Source of the DNA: Mycobacterium sp. BK086 | GTDB taxonomy: Bacteria; Actinomycetota; Actinomycetes; Mycobacteriales; Mycobacteriaceae | DNA length: 64,000 nucleotides | Direction of reading: 5' to 3' | Assembly: GCA_004362315.1 (NCBI GenBank) | Contig: SNWL01000004.1 | Coordinates: 124,001-188,000, forward strand | Shown here: positions 7,895-16,441 of the stretch, piece by piece | Position numbering within the stretch: position 1 is the stretch's first letter | Layout: each line of letters starts with the position of its first letter | Notes under the pieces: generated by a model | What the model was told of the DNA's origin: nothing | Seen by the model: the letters and a program-made list of their open reading frames with translations, nothing else | Databases searched by the model: none | Made by a program: the position numbers and the translations under genes

Positions 7895-9181
7895 ATGCGC
7901 AAAGAGGACATGATCCTGGTCAGCGTCGACGACCACATTGTCGAGCCGCCCGATATGTTCGCCAACCATCTGTCGAAGAAGTACATCAACGAGGCTCCTC
8001 GCTTGGTGCACAACCCCGATGGGTCGGACTGCTGGCAGTTCCGCGATGTGGTGATCCCGAATGTCGCGTTGAATGCGGTGGCTGGTCGGCCCAAGGAGGA
8101 GTACGGCCTGGAGCCCCAGGGTCTCGATGAGATCCGGCCGGGCTGCTACAACGTCGACGAGCGGGTCAAGGACATGAATGCCGGGGGCATCCTCGGCTCG
8201 ATGTGCTTCCCGTCGTTCCCCGGTTTCGCCGGCCGGCTGTTCGCGACCGAGGATCCGGAGTTCTCGCTGGCGCTGGTGCAGGCCTACAACGACTGGCATG
8301 TCGAGGAGTGGTGCGGCGCCTATCCGGCCCGGTTCATCCCGATGACCTTGCCGGTGATCTGGGACCCGGTGGCCTGTGCCGCCGAGATCCGACGCAACGC
8401 CGCCCGCGGCGTGCACTCGCTGACGTTCAGCGAGAACCCGGCAGCCATGGGCTATCCGAGCTTCCACGACTTCGACCACTGGAAGCCGATGTGGGACGCC
8501 CTGGTGGATACCGACACCGTGCTCAACGTGCACATCGGGTCCTCGGGCCGCCTCGCCATCACCGCGCCGGATGCGCCGATGGACGTGATGATCACGCTGC
8601 AGCCGATGAACATCGTGCAGGCCGCCGCCGACTTGTTGTGGTCGCGCCCGATCAAGGAATACCCCGATTTGAAGATCGCCCTGAGTGAGGGCGGCACCGG
8701 CTGGATTCCCTACTTCCTGGAGCGCGCCGACCGCACCTTCGAGATGCACTCGACCTGGACCGGGCAGGACTTCAAGGGCAAGAAGCCCTCCGAGGTGTTC
8801 CGCGACCACTTCCTGACCTGCTTCATCTCCGATCACGTTGGCGTGCAACTACGTAACGACGTCGGCATCGACAACATCTGCTGGGAAGCCGACTACCCGC
8901 ACTCGGATTCGATGTGGCCCGGCGCGCCTGAGCAGCTCGACGAGGTGCTGCGCGAACACAACGTGCCCGACGACGACATCAACAAGATGACCTACGAGAA
9001 CGCGATGCGCTGGTACCACTGGGACCCCTTCACCCACATCTCGAAGGAACAGGCGAATGTCGGTGCGCTACGCAAAGCCGCTGAGGGACACGATGTGTCG
9101 ATCCAGGCGCTGAGCAAGCACGACCACGGCGCGTCCGATCCCAACGCCGCACTCAAGGCGGCGATCGCATCCCAGCGGTGA
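7895..9181 (+). CDS. Amidohydrolase-2 family metal-dependent hydrolase (first of four)
   Basis: A 428-residue TIM-barrel protein of the amidohydrolase_2/ACMSD-like family, which includes metal-dependent decarboxylases and C-C or C-N hydrolases. The first strand carries VDDHIVEPP, so the usual HxH pair is reduced to DxHxxE. A late metal-site Asp is present in WEADYPHSDS. Start: ATG at 7895, preceded by AAAGGA at good spacing; longer in-frame extension runs through the CoA-transferase gene and is not real. It is the last gene of the thiolase/CoA-transferase operon. Three paralogues follow in the minus-strand operon. The reaction is unknown. Confidence 0.87.
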   Translation: MRKEDMILVSVDDHIVEPPDMFANHLSKKYINEAPRLVHNPDGSDCWQFRDVVIPNVALNAVAGRPKEEYGLEPQGLDEIRPGCYNVDERVKDMNAGGILGSMCFPSFPGFAGRLFATEDPEFSLALVQAYNDWHVEEWCGAYPARFIPMTLPVIWDPVACAAEIRRNAARGVHSLTFSENPAAMGYPSFHDFDHWKPMWDALVDTDTVLNVHIGSSGRLAITAPDAPMDVMITLQPMNIVQAAADLLWSRPIKEYPDLKIALSEGGTGWIPYFLERADRTFEMHSTWTGQDFKGKKPSEVFRDHFLTCFISDHVGVQLRNDVGIDNICWEADYPHSDSMWPGAPEQLDEVLREHNVPDDDINKMTYENAMRWYHWDPFTHISKEQANVGALRKAAEGHDVSIQALSKHDHGASDPNAALKAAIASQR

Positions 9182-9225
9182 GCTAGGGGGATGTTGGCAG
9201 GTGGGCAATCAGTTGCGTGCCACAC

Positions 9226-9254
9226 TTGACATCGAACATATGTTCGAATAATCT
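9226..9254 (+). promoter_or_regulatory. LexA-controlled promoter with SOS box
   Basis: A near-ideal promoter, TTGACA (9226-9231), 17-bp spacer, TAATCT (9249-9254), is filled by a perfect mycobacterial/Bacillus-type SOS box TCGAAC-ATAT-GTTCGA at 9232-9247. LexA bound here would block polymerase. The start codon at 9261 sits about 7 bp after the -10 box, so the transcript is probably leaderless. Confidence 0.9.
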
Positions 9255-9260
9255 GAATGC

Positions 9261-10490
9261 ATGAACGCCGCAACCGCGGAACTCATCCGGATCGCCGAGG
9301 AACTGCGTGATCTGGAGCTCGATGATGGTGACGTGATCAGTGAACTACGGGCAGCACTCGCCGTGGTTCATCTCGCCGATCACCGAGCTGCAATGCTGGC
9401 CGGCGCTCTGGCACGTCTGGATGTCGCGGCCCGCGGCGGGAGACGACCGCGAGAAGTCCTGATGGCGTTGGGGTGTGCACCGTCGGTAGCCCTGCGGATG
9501 CTCCGTGTCGGCGCTGCTGCCGAGACGTTGCCGGTGGTAATGGCCCACGCCGCTGATGGAGCGTTGTCCGGCGAACATGTGGATGCAGTGGTCAAGGGCG
9601 CCAACCATATTCGGACACGGTCGGCAGAGCCGGTCGATGAGGACGCCCGGTATCGACATCAGGTCGACCTGTTGGGCCAAGCTCTGTCCAGGGCCACTCC
9701 GGCCGAGATCGCTGATCGGGCAAGGAAGCTGGGCAACCAACTCGCCGAGGAGCAGGATGGGTTACCGGCGGCCGAGGACCGCTCGACCAACGAAATCCAC
9801 TGCGTCAAAACGAGCGAGGGGCGCTGGCGGGTACGAGGGGATCTGGACGCCGAAGTGGGCGTCAAACTCGCCGCCGCCTTGGAGGAGGGGTCGGCACCAC
9901 GCCCCGAGCCCGACGGCACACCCGATCTCCGGCCTGCCGAGCGACGCCGCGCCGATGCCCTGGAAGCGGTACTCGACACCGCCTCGCGCGCCGGTGACAG
10001 CGCCTCACCGCCGCGCACGCAGTTGTTGTTGACCGTGCCTGCCAACACCCCCGATGCTGCAGAGCTCGAATTCATGGGACCGATCAGCCTCGCCAGCCTG
10101 AGCAGGTTGTCCTGCGATACCAGCGTCACCACGATCATCGTGGACGGACACCAGGTGCCCCTCGACATGGGGCATGACAAACGCCTCTTCCCAGCAAATC
10201 TGCGCAAGGCGCTGTATCTGCGGGATCGGTGTTGTATCAAGTGCGGTGCCCCTGCCAGCAGGACCCATTGTCACCATATTCAGCATTGGAGCCACCAAGG
10301 CGAAACCAGCCTGAACAACGGCTGCCTACTCTGCCCGGGCTGCCACACAGATGTCCACCACAACGGCTGGAACGTCATCCTCGGCTACGACAAACATCCG
10401 TGGCTCATCCCGCCCGCAACGGTCGACCGAGAGCGAACACCATTGCCCGCATACAACCGGCGCACCATGCGACTCGACGATGCCGCCTAG
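9261..10490 (+). CDS. DUF222 (13E12 repeat family) protein with C-terminal HNH endonuclease domain
   Basis: A 409-residue protein. The N-terminal two thirds are DUF222 (13E12-REP family; for example RPREVLMALGCAPS and the ADGALSGEHVDAV region). The C-terminus is an HNH nuclease: CIKCGAP, HCHHIQHW, LNNGCLLCPGCHTDVHH, with both zinc CxxC pairs and the catalytic His pair intact. Family members are numerous in mycobacteria, and some are known to be DNA-damage induced. The SOS box directly upstream shows that this copy is under LexA control. It interrupts the catabolic island and has no evident functional link to it; a mobile or selfish DNA origin is possible. The precise role of the family is unknown. 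Confidence 0.93.
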   Translation: MNAATAELIRIAEELRDLELDDGDVISELRAALAVVHLADHRAAMLAGALARLDVAARGGRRPREVLMALGCAPSVALRMLRVGAAAETLPVVMAHAADGALSGEHVDAVVKGANHIRTRSAEPVDEDARYRHQVDLLGQALSRATPAEIADRARKLGNQLAEEQDGLPAAEDRSTNEIHCVKTSEGRWRVRGDLDAEVGVKLAAALEEGSAPRPEPDGTPDLRPAERRRADALEAVLDTASRAGDSASPPRTQLLLTVPANTPDAAELEFMGPISLASLSRLSCDTSVTTIIVDGHQVPLDMGHDKRLFPANLRKALYLRDRCCIKCGAPASRTHCHHIQHWSHQGETSLNNGCLLCPGCHTDVHHNGWNVILGYDKHPWLIPPATVDRERTPLPAYNRRTMRLDDAA

Positions 10491-10543
10491 CGGTCAATAC
10501 TGAAAACTACAGTGTACCTTGATAATTCCACAGAGATACGGGG

Positions 10544-11749
10544 TCAGCTCAACACCTTGACCGGCACGTTGCTCCAACCGGCGACGTTCTGCATGTTGAC
10601 TCGCTTGCAGCCGGCGAAGTCCACCTCGAAGCGGGGCATGAAGTCGAGCATCTTGTCCAGTGCGATGGCGCTCTCCAGGCGTGCCAGGGCCGCGCCCAGG
10701 CAGCTGTGGATTCCGTAGCCCAGTCCCAGATTCTGGGCCTGGGTGCGGTCACGATCGATGTCGAAGCGGTCCGGGTCGGTCCACGCCGCGCCGTCCCGGT
10801 TTGCCGATCCGCCGACCAGGAAGACCGGCTTGCCCGCCGGAATGGTGACGCCGTGCAGCGTGACCTCGCGCAGCGAGCAGCGAACGTTGTACTGGGCCGG
10901 AGCCTCGTAGCGCAGGAGTTCTTCGACAGCCAGCGGAATCTTGCCGCGGTCGCGCTGCAGGATCTCCCACTGGTCGGGGTTCTGCGCGAACACCACCGCG
11001 GCATTGCCGATCAACTTGGTGACAGTCTCCGCACCGGCGCCACCCAATAATGTTGCGAATTCGGTGATCTCGATATTGTCCAGCGGCTCCATCTGGCCGT
11101 CTTCGCGTTCGATCTCGGCACAGATCAGCTTGCTCAGCAGATCGTCACCCAGATCATCACGGCGCTTCTTGATCAGCCGGAAGTAGTAGATGGCCATGTC
11201 GACGGCGGCCTTCTGACCCGCCTCGGTCATCTCGACGTCGCCGTTCTCGCGGTGCAGCAGTTCATCGATCCATAGCCGGATCTGCTGGCGGTCCTCGGCG
11301 GGAACCCCCTGCATGGAGGTCATGACGTCGACCGGGAACAGCGCCGAGAAGTCCTGCACGAAGTCGAACCCGGACGGGTCGACGGCGGCAAGATGCTTGT
11401 CGACCAGCTCGATGACCAGCGCGCGCTGCGCCTCGATCGCCCTGGGGGTGAACACCTTGTTGAGCAGGCTGCGCATCCGCCGGTGCGCGGGCGGGTCCAT
11501 CGCGATGATCGATCCGTGCTTGGTGACCTCGCCCGTGCGCACCTGACCGAGGTCCACGCCGTATGCCGAGGAGTAGGTTTCAAAGTCCTTGAACGCCGCC
11601 GCAACATCGTCATGCCGGGTCAGCGCGTAGAAGTCGTACTCCTGGCTGTAATAGACAGGGGCCTCATCGCGCATCCGCCGGTAGGTGTCGTACGGGCTGA
11701 CGAAGAAGTCTTCCGAGAACGGATCGAAGACCACCGATGTCGTCGTCAT
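10544..11749 (-). CDS. Cytochrome P450 (second; atypical haem loop)
   Basis: A 401-residue P450 and the last gene of the nine-gene operon starting at 20944. The haem Cys is C350 in LGYGIHSCLG. The normally invariant Phe of FxxGxHxC is Leu343. The I-helix reads GGAGAET, so the usual acid is Glu241. The K-helix ExxR is intact (EELLRYEAP). These substitutions are known singly in active P450s, so I do not call it broken. It has no ferredoxin next to it and may use the one at 4105. The ATG overlaps the stop of the upstream acyl-CoA dehydrogenase (ATGA). It probably oxygenates a pathway intermediate or substrate. Confidence 0.9.
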   Translation of the reverse strand: MTTTSVVFDPFSEDFFVSPYDTYRRMRDEAPVYYSQEYDFYALTRHDDVAAAFKDFETYSSAYGVDLGQVRTGEVTKHGSIIAMDPPAHRRMRSLLNKVFTPRAIEAQRALVIELVDKHLAAVDPSGFDFVQDFSALFPVDVMTSMQGVPAEDRQQIRLWIDELLHRENGDVEMTEAGQKAAVDMAIYYFRLIKKRRDDLGDDLLSKLICAEIEREDGQMEPLDNIEITEFATLLGGAGAETVTKLIGNAAVVFAQNPDQWEILQRDRGKIPLAVEELLRYEAPAQYNVRCSLREVTLHGVTIPAGKPVFLVGGSANRDGAAWTDPDRFDIDRDRTQAQNLGLGYGIHSCLGAALARLESAIALDKMLDFMPRFEVDFAGCKRVNMQNVAGWSNVPVKVLS

Positions 11750-12948
11750 GTGGCGGTCGAGACCTTCTTCGCCGGCGGTGAATAGTTCGGCTTCCCGAGT
11801 CCGAGGACGTGCTGCGCGATCATGTTGCGGAACACCTCCAGCGTGCCGCCATAGATCCCGAACAGCGGCGCGAACCGGAAGGCGTACTCGGATGCGCCGT
11901 TGTCGGCCGCCCCATCGGTGTCGACGGGCAATACCGACGCCGCACCGGCGAGATCCATCAGATCCGGTGCGATGTCACGCATGGCCTGCGCCTGCGCCAC
12001 CCGGCCGAAAATGCTTGGCGTAGAGAGGGATGCCTCCAGCCGAGCCGCGGCGCGACCGAGCCGGTAGGCGACCGCCCCGTCGTCGACCATCCGTGTTCCC
12101 GACGGACCGGTTTGTCCGACCCGGGCGGCGACGGCATCGACGGCGGCCGCCATCACGCCGGCCTGATGGGCCATGATCGACACGTCGGAGAGCCCGTCAG
12201 CTTCCGTGGGCGCCGCACCGTGTTCGGCGTCCAGCGGTCCGCGCAGCACCGTCCAGCCCCCGTTGGCTTCGCCGAGCAGATACTTCTCATCCACCCGGAC
12301 ATCGGTGTAGTACACGATGTTGGTGCGATCGCCGTCGACCGTGCGGATGCCCTGGATTTCGATACCCGGCGTATCGAGCGGCACCAGAAACATGCTCAGG
12401 CTCTTGTGCTTCTGCGCATCGGGATCGCTGTTGGTCAGCAGGAAGACGTACTGGCAGTTGTGTGCACCGGTGGTGAACATCTTGGACCCATTGATGACCC
12501 AGTGGTCGCCGTCGCGCACGGCACGCGTCTTGCAGGTCGCGACATCCGAGCCGCCCTCAGGTTCGGTGTAGCCCAAGCACATTCGCGCGGTGCCGTCGAA
12601 GACCCTGGGCATCACCTCGGCGACCAGTTCCGGTTTACCGAAGGCGGCGACCGCCCTGGCCACCATCACCGTGGTCCCCCATGTCACCCACGGCACATGT
12701 GCCCGGCGACGTTCGAGATCCCAGATGCGACGCTGAACGCGACTGAATCCGGCGTCGGTGCCGGTGTTGAATTCCTGCTCCAGATATCCGCGGGCGCCCA
12801 GAGCCAGGTGCACACCCTCGTCGAAGTTGTCCCCGGTCTGCCGATCTCGCAGAATGACTTCGGGCGTGACCAGGTCGGAGAGAAATGCCCGCAGCTCGCG
12901 CTGGAAGGTTGCATCGTCGGCGCTCAGCTCGACTTCGGTGAAATCCAT
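11746..12948 (-). CDS. Acyl-CoA dehydrogenase (FadE type, YGGT variant), copy A
   Basis: A 400-residue flavoprotein of the acyl-CoA dehydrogenase family, which makes 2-enoyl-CoAs by alpha,beta-oxidation. The FAD/substrate motif CLGYTEPEGGSD and INGSKMFTTGA are clear. The C-terminal YEGT segment that holds the catalytic Glu of medium-chain enzymes reads YGGT (G367), so the base must come from elsewhere. It is a close paralogue of the gene at 14198-15391, sharing long identical stretches (VPWVTWGTT, TNIVYY). In mycobacteria such FadE proteins often form alpha2beta2 complexes with a shorter partner, here probably the 345-residue protein at 15404. It overlaps the P450 start by 4 bp. Confidence 0.9.
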   Translation of the reverse strand: MDFTEVELSADDATFQRELRAFLSDLVTPEVILRDRQTGDNFDEGVHLALGARGYLEQEFNTGTDAGFSRVQRRIWDLERRRAHVPWVTWGTTVMVARAVAAFGKPELVAEVMPRVFDGTARMCLGYTEPEGGSDVATCKTRAVRDGDHWVINGSKMFTTGAHNCQYVFLLTNSDPDAQKHKSLSMFLVPLDTPGIEIQGIRTVDGDRTNIVYYTDVRVDEKYLLGEANGGWTVLRGPLDAEHGAAPTEADGLSDVSIMAHQAGVMAAAVDAVAARVGQTGPSGTRMVDDGAVAYRLGRAAARLEASLSTPSIFGRVAQAQAMRDIAPDLMDLAGAASVLPVDTDGAADNGASEYAFRFAPLFGIYGGTLEVFRNMIAQHVLGLGKPNYSPPAKKVSTAT

Positions 12949-12962
12949 GACGGCTCCTCGGA

Positions 12963-14201
12963 TCAGGACGGGACGGCTAGCACCGGCGGCTCGGCGGCGG
13001 CCGGGTCCGGGTTGGCCAGGGGCAGCCCCATGAAGCGGCGGGCGTTGTCGCCCATGAAGTCATACGTCCGGCGTTCGTCCATGCCTTCGGCGTACTTCCA
13101 GAAGCCGCGTGGCTCGGCGAGTCCCTCGGGGTGCGGATAGTCCGACCCGAACAGAACCTTGTCCCAGCCGACGGTGTTCACCACATCCGAGACGCTGCCC
13201 TCCCAGAACGGGCTGACCCAGATGTTGCGCCGGAACACGTCGTGCGGGTGCTCGGGGAAGTTCTGCGGCATCTTCTTGGCCAGGTCTTCGAAGTCGTTGA
13301 ACAGCGGGAAGATCCAGGAGCTGCCGTTCTCGACACTGGCGATCCGCAAGCGCGGGAACCGGGTCAGCGTGCCGTGGCAGATCAGGCTGGTGATCATGTC
13401 GGCGATCTCGCGATGGCCAAGCACCATCCACCGGAACGCGCTCATCGCCATGAAGTTCTGCGTGTGCGGCGGCTCCCACTTGCCGACATAGTCGTCGAGC
13501 GGCGGGTAGCTGGCGTGTAGCACGATCGGCAGGCCGGCGGCCTCGACATCGCGCCAGAACGGATCGAACTCCGGTAGCGCCGGCGAACGCCAGCCGTGCA
13601 CACCGCGGACCGGCCCGGGCTTGATCAGCGCGACCTTGGCCCCCTGGGACAGGATGTACTCGAGTTCCCGTTGCGCGCCATCGACTTCGGAGAGGTTGAT
13701 GATCGGAGTCGAGAACACCCGGTCGTCGTACACGTACGACCAGTGTTCGGCCATCCATTGATTGAGGGCGTGGATGATGGCCAGCGTGAGCTCGGGATCG
13801 TCGGCCGAAGAATGCTCGACGAGGCTGGCCAGCGTCGGGTAGTTGAGTGCTTCGACGACACCCTGGCGGTCGAGTTCGGCGATCCGGTCCGCCGGGTGCT
13901 TGGTGGCAGTCGGCGCTTCGATTGCGGGGCCCTGCATTTCGCGCAGCGTCAGCCCTTCGGTGTTCTCGCCGGCAAAGAACTTCTCGTGCGCACCCGGAGC
14001 GGCGACCCGTTCGAACGTCGGGTTCGGGATGAAATCGCTGACCCGGTTGTTGATCACCAGCCGGGTCTGCCTACCCATCTGCGCATATTGCACCGCATAC
14101 CGGTAGCGCTCGGGCAGATACCGGGTGAGCGCTTCGGGCGTCTCGTACATGTGCTGATCTGCATCGAAGATCGGCACATCGCGCAGCTGCGGGTCGGTCA
14201 T
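12963..14201 (-). CDS. Amidohydrolase-2 family metal-dependent hydrolase (second)
   Basis: A 412-residue TIM-barrel amidohydrolase. The first strand motif is IFDADQHMYETP (D-x-D-x-H-x-x-E), and the C-terminal metal motif is VLFGSDYPHPEG. It closely resembles the protein at 18880-20088 in layout (RLVINNRVSDFIPNPTFE versus FAVMGGVINQFIPNPTFD). The start is the ATG at 14201, which overlaps the upstream acyl-CoA dehydrogenase stop (ATGA). An in-frame extension to 14699 is only the antisense-like read-through of that gene. Members of this family perform decarboxylation or C-C/C-N hydrolysis; the reaction here is unknown. Its place between acyl-CoA dehydrogenases suggests a ring-opening or cleavage step in the same route. 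Confidence 0.88.
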   Translation of the reverse strand: MTDPQLRDVPIFDADQHMYETPEALTRYLPERYRYAVQYAQMGRQTRLVINNRVSDFIPNPTFERVAAPGAHEKFFAGENTEGLTLREMQGPAIEAPTATKHPADRIAELDRQGVVEALNYPTLASLVEHSSADDPELTLAIIHALNQWMAEHWSYVYDDRVFSTPIINLSEVDGAQRELEYILSQGAKVALIKPGPVRGVHGWRSPALPEFDPFWRDVEAAGLPIVLHASYPPLDDYVGKWEPPHTQNFMAMSAFRWMVLGHREIADMITSLICHGTLTRFPRLRIASVENGSSWIFPLFNDFEDLAKKMPQNFPEHPHDVFRRNIWVSPFWEGSVSDVVNTVGWDKVLFGSDYPHPEGLAEPRGFWKYAEGMDERRTYDFMGDNARRFMGLPLANPDPAAAEPPVLAVPS

Positions 14202-15391
14202 GATGCCTTCTTCACCTGGGGTGCGTAGGCCGGCTTGCCCAGCCCGAGAACGTGTTGGCCGATCATGTTGCGGAACACCTCCAGCGTGCCGCCGTAGATG
14301 CCCGACAGCGGAGCGAAGCGGTATACGTACTCGGACGCCCCGTCGTCGGCGGCACCGTCGGTCTCCACCGGAAGTGCGGCCGCCGCACCGAGAATGTCCA
14401 TCAGGTCCGGGGAGATATCCCGCATCGTCTGCGCGATGGCGACCCGCCCGTAGAGGGTCTGCGAGCTCAGGGCGGCTTCCATCCGAGCCGCGCTGCGACC
14501 CAGTCGGTAGGCCACTGCACCGTCGTCGACGGGACGGCTGCCATTCGGGCCGGGCCGGCCGACGTTGGCGGCCACCTTGTCGACGGCGGTAGCCATGAAA
14601 TTGGCCTGGTGCATCATGATCGACACGTCGGCCAGCCCGTCGGCGGCCGCGGCGACCGCACCGTGCTCGACGGACAGCGGTTCCCGCAGCACGGTCCACC
14701 CGTCGTTGACCTCGCCCAGGCGATACTTGTCCTCCACCCGCACGTCGCTGTAGTAGACGATGTTGGTGCGGTCACCGTCCACTGTGCGGATGCCCTGGAT
14801 CTCGATCCCCGGGGTGTCCAGCGGAACGAGGAACATGGTGAGGCTCTTGTGTTTCGGCGCCTCGGGGTCGGTATTGGTCAACAAGAAGACGTACTGGCAA
14901 TTGTGCGCGCCAGTGGTGAACATCTTCGATCCGTTGATGATCCAGTGATCGCCGTCCCGCACGGCACGGGTCTTGCAGGTGGCCATGTCCGAACCACCCT
15001 CGGGCTCGGTGTAGCCGAGGCACAGCCGGACCTGTCCGCTGAAAACCTTCGGCAGCACTTCGGCCTTGACTTCCTCGGAACCGAAGCTGTTGACCGAGCG
15101 CGCCACCATGGCGGTGGTGCCCCACGTGACCCACGGGACATGAAAGCGCCGCTTCTCCAGCTCCCAGATGCGCCTTCGCGTCCGAGTGAACCCGCCCTCG
15201 GCCTGCGTCTTCCACTCCGCCTCGAGGTATCCGGCGGCGCCCTGCGCCAGGTGCACCGCCTCGTGGAAGTTGTCACCGGTCTCCCGGTCGTGCCGGATCA
15301 CTTCGTCGGTGACGTGCTCCGTCAGAAAGGCCCGGACCTCGTCGAGGAAGCCTTGATCCCCGGCGTCGAGCTCGACGCGTGAGAAATCCAT
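14198..15391 (-). CDS. Acyl-CoA dehydrogenase (FadE type, YGGT variant), copy B
   Basis: A 397-residue acyl-CoA dehydrogenase, paralogous to copy A at 11746. It has CLGYTEPEGGSD, INGSKMFTTGA and, as in copy A, YGGT at 366-369 instead of YEGT. Two such copies in one operon suggest either two successive oxidations of similar substrates or two alternative complexes with the single short subunit encoded immediately upstream (15404-16441). FAD-dependent and cytoplasmic, it should pass electrons to ETF. A 12-bp gap separates it from the short subunit, and it overlaps the amidohydrolase start by 4 bp. Confidence 0.9.
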   Translation of the reverse strand: MDFSRVELDAGDQGFLDEVRAFLTEHVTDEVIRHDRETGDNFHEAVHLAQGAAGYLEAEWKTQAEGGFTRTRRRIWELEKRRFHVPWVTWGTTAMVARSVNSFGSEEVKAEVLPKVFSGQVRLCLGYTEPEGGSDMATCKTRAVRDGDHWIINGSKMFTTGAHNCQYVFLLTNTDPEAPKHKSLTMFLVPLDTPGIEIQGIRTVDGDRTNIVYYSDVRVEDKYRLGEVNDGWTVLREPLSVEHGAVAAAADGLADVSIMMHQANFMATAVDKVAANVGRPGPNGSRPVDDGAVAYRLGRSAARMEAALSSQTLYGRVAIAQTMRDISPDLMDILGAAAALPVETDGAADDGASEYVYRFAPLSGIYGGTLEVFRNMIGQHVLGLGKPAYAPQVKKAS

Positions 15392-15403
15392 TGCGGTTGT
15401 CTC

Positions 15404-16441
15404 CTAGGCAGTTTCGCGGTCGGCAAGGATGTGCGCGATCTGCTTGGCGCTGGCACCCGGATCGCCGGCGGCCAGCGGCCAACCGCGCGCCCGCACCAGG
15501 TAGGCGGTCGCGGCTGCCTCCGACGAGACCCCGAGACCACCCTGGATGTGCACGGCCATCGTGGCCGCCTTCGATGCTTCATCGGCCATGAACACGAACG
15601 CCGACGGAGCCAGCTCACGGCGCGCATCGGGCTCGTTGTCGAGGAACCATGCGGCCCGCCGGGACAGGTTGCGGCCGCCCTCGACGGTGATCACCATGTT
15701 GGCCAACGGGTGGGAGATCGCCTGCAGGGTCGAGATGGGCACACCCAGCGTGTAGCGCGACTTGGCGAACTCGGCGGCGATGGTCATGGTCTCCTCGACC
15801 AGCCCGACCAGGGCCGACGCGGTCAACAGGCGCCACTCATCCAGTGCCCGGCCATATTTGGCGAGGGCTGCTTCTCCACTACCGAGTACCGTGCGGGTGT
15901 CCGCGGCCGCGGGATCCACCCAGGCCATCGGCAGCCGACCGATGTTGTCAACCTTCGCAGGCCGGGTTCCGAAGGTCAGCAGAACCACATCGTCGCCATC
16001 CCGGACGACGATGTGATCGGCGATCGAACCGGTGGGGATCAGCCGCGTCCCTGCGGCGCTGTCCAGAGATGCGTCGAGTCCGACGATCTGGCTACCACTC
16101 ATGATCTCGTCGGACAAGGCACCCAGCTCGGCGAGCAGACGGGCGGCACAGACGTGGTCGATCCACGGCACCGGCGCCAGCGAACGGCCGAGCTCCTCGG
16201 CGACCAGGGTCAGGTCCACCAGGGTGGCACCGTCGCCTCCGGCCGACTCCGGCACGCCCATCGTGGTTGCACCCATGGCGCACAGGCGTTCCCACAGGCT
16301 CTTGTCGAATCCGGTGGCCTCGGCGGCTCGCACGGTGTCGATCGGGCTGTGGGTCTTGAAGAACTGCCGGTAGGCGTTCTGCAGATCCTTATGATCCTCC
16401 GAGAGGCTGTAGTCGAGCCTGCGCAGTTCGTAACGGTCCAT
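15404..16441 (-). CDS. Short acyl-CoA dehydrogenase subunit (FadE28/ChsE2-like)
   Basis: A 345-residue acyl-CoA dehydrogenase-fold protein, about 45 residues shorter than canonical members. It keeps the N-terminal helical domain (GVPESAGGDGATLVDLTLVAEELGR) and the C-terminal helices (HIQGGLGVSSEAAATAYLVRA), but lacks a YEGT-type loop and a clear TEPxxGSD flavin motif. Such short chains in mycobacterial steroid catabolism pair with a longer subunit as alpha2beta2 heterotetramers. Pairing here with 14198 and possibly 11746 is inferred from adjacency. It directly abuts the amidohydrolase gene upstream (start at 16441, stop of the other at 16442). Confidence 0.85.
   Translation of the reverse strand: MDRYELRRLDYSLSEDHKDLQNAYRQFFKTHSPIDTVRAAEATGFDKSLWERLCAMGATTMGVPESAGGDGATLVDLTLVAEELGRSLAPVPWIDHVCAARLLAELGALSDEIMSGSQIVGLDASLDSAAGTRLIPTGSIADHIVVRDGDDVVLLTFGTRPAKVDNIGRLPMAWVDPAAADTRTVLGSGEAALAKYGRALDEWRLLTASALVGLVEETMTIAAEFAKSRYTLGVPISTLQAISHPLANMVITVEGGRNLSRRAAWFLDNEPDARRELAPSAFVFMADEASKAATMAVHIQGGLGVSSEAAATAYLVRARGWPLAAGDPGASAKQIAHILADRETA

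Noticed and set aside
10499-10513. ACTGAAAACTACAGT between the HNH gene and the P450
   Set aside because: It resembles an ACTGTA site but the halves are 2 bp too close, and it lies between two convergent gene ends, not at a promoter.
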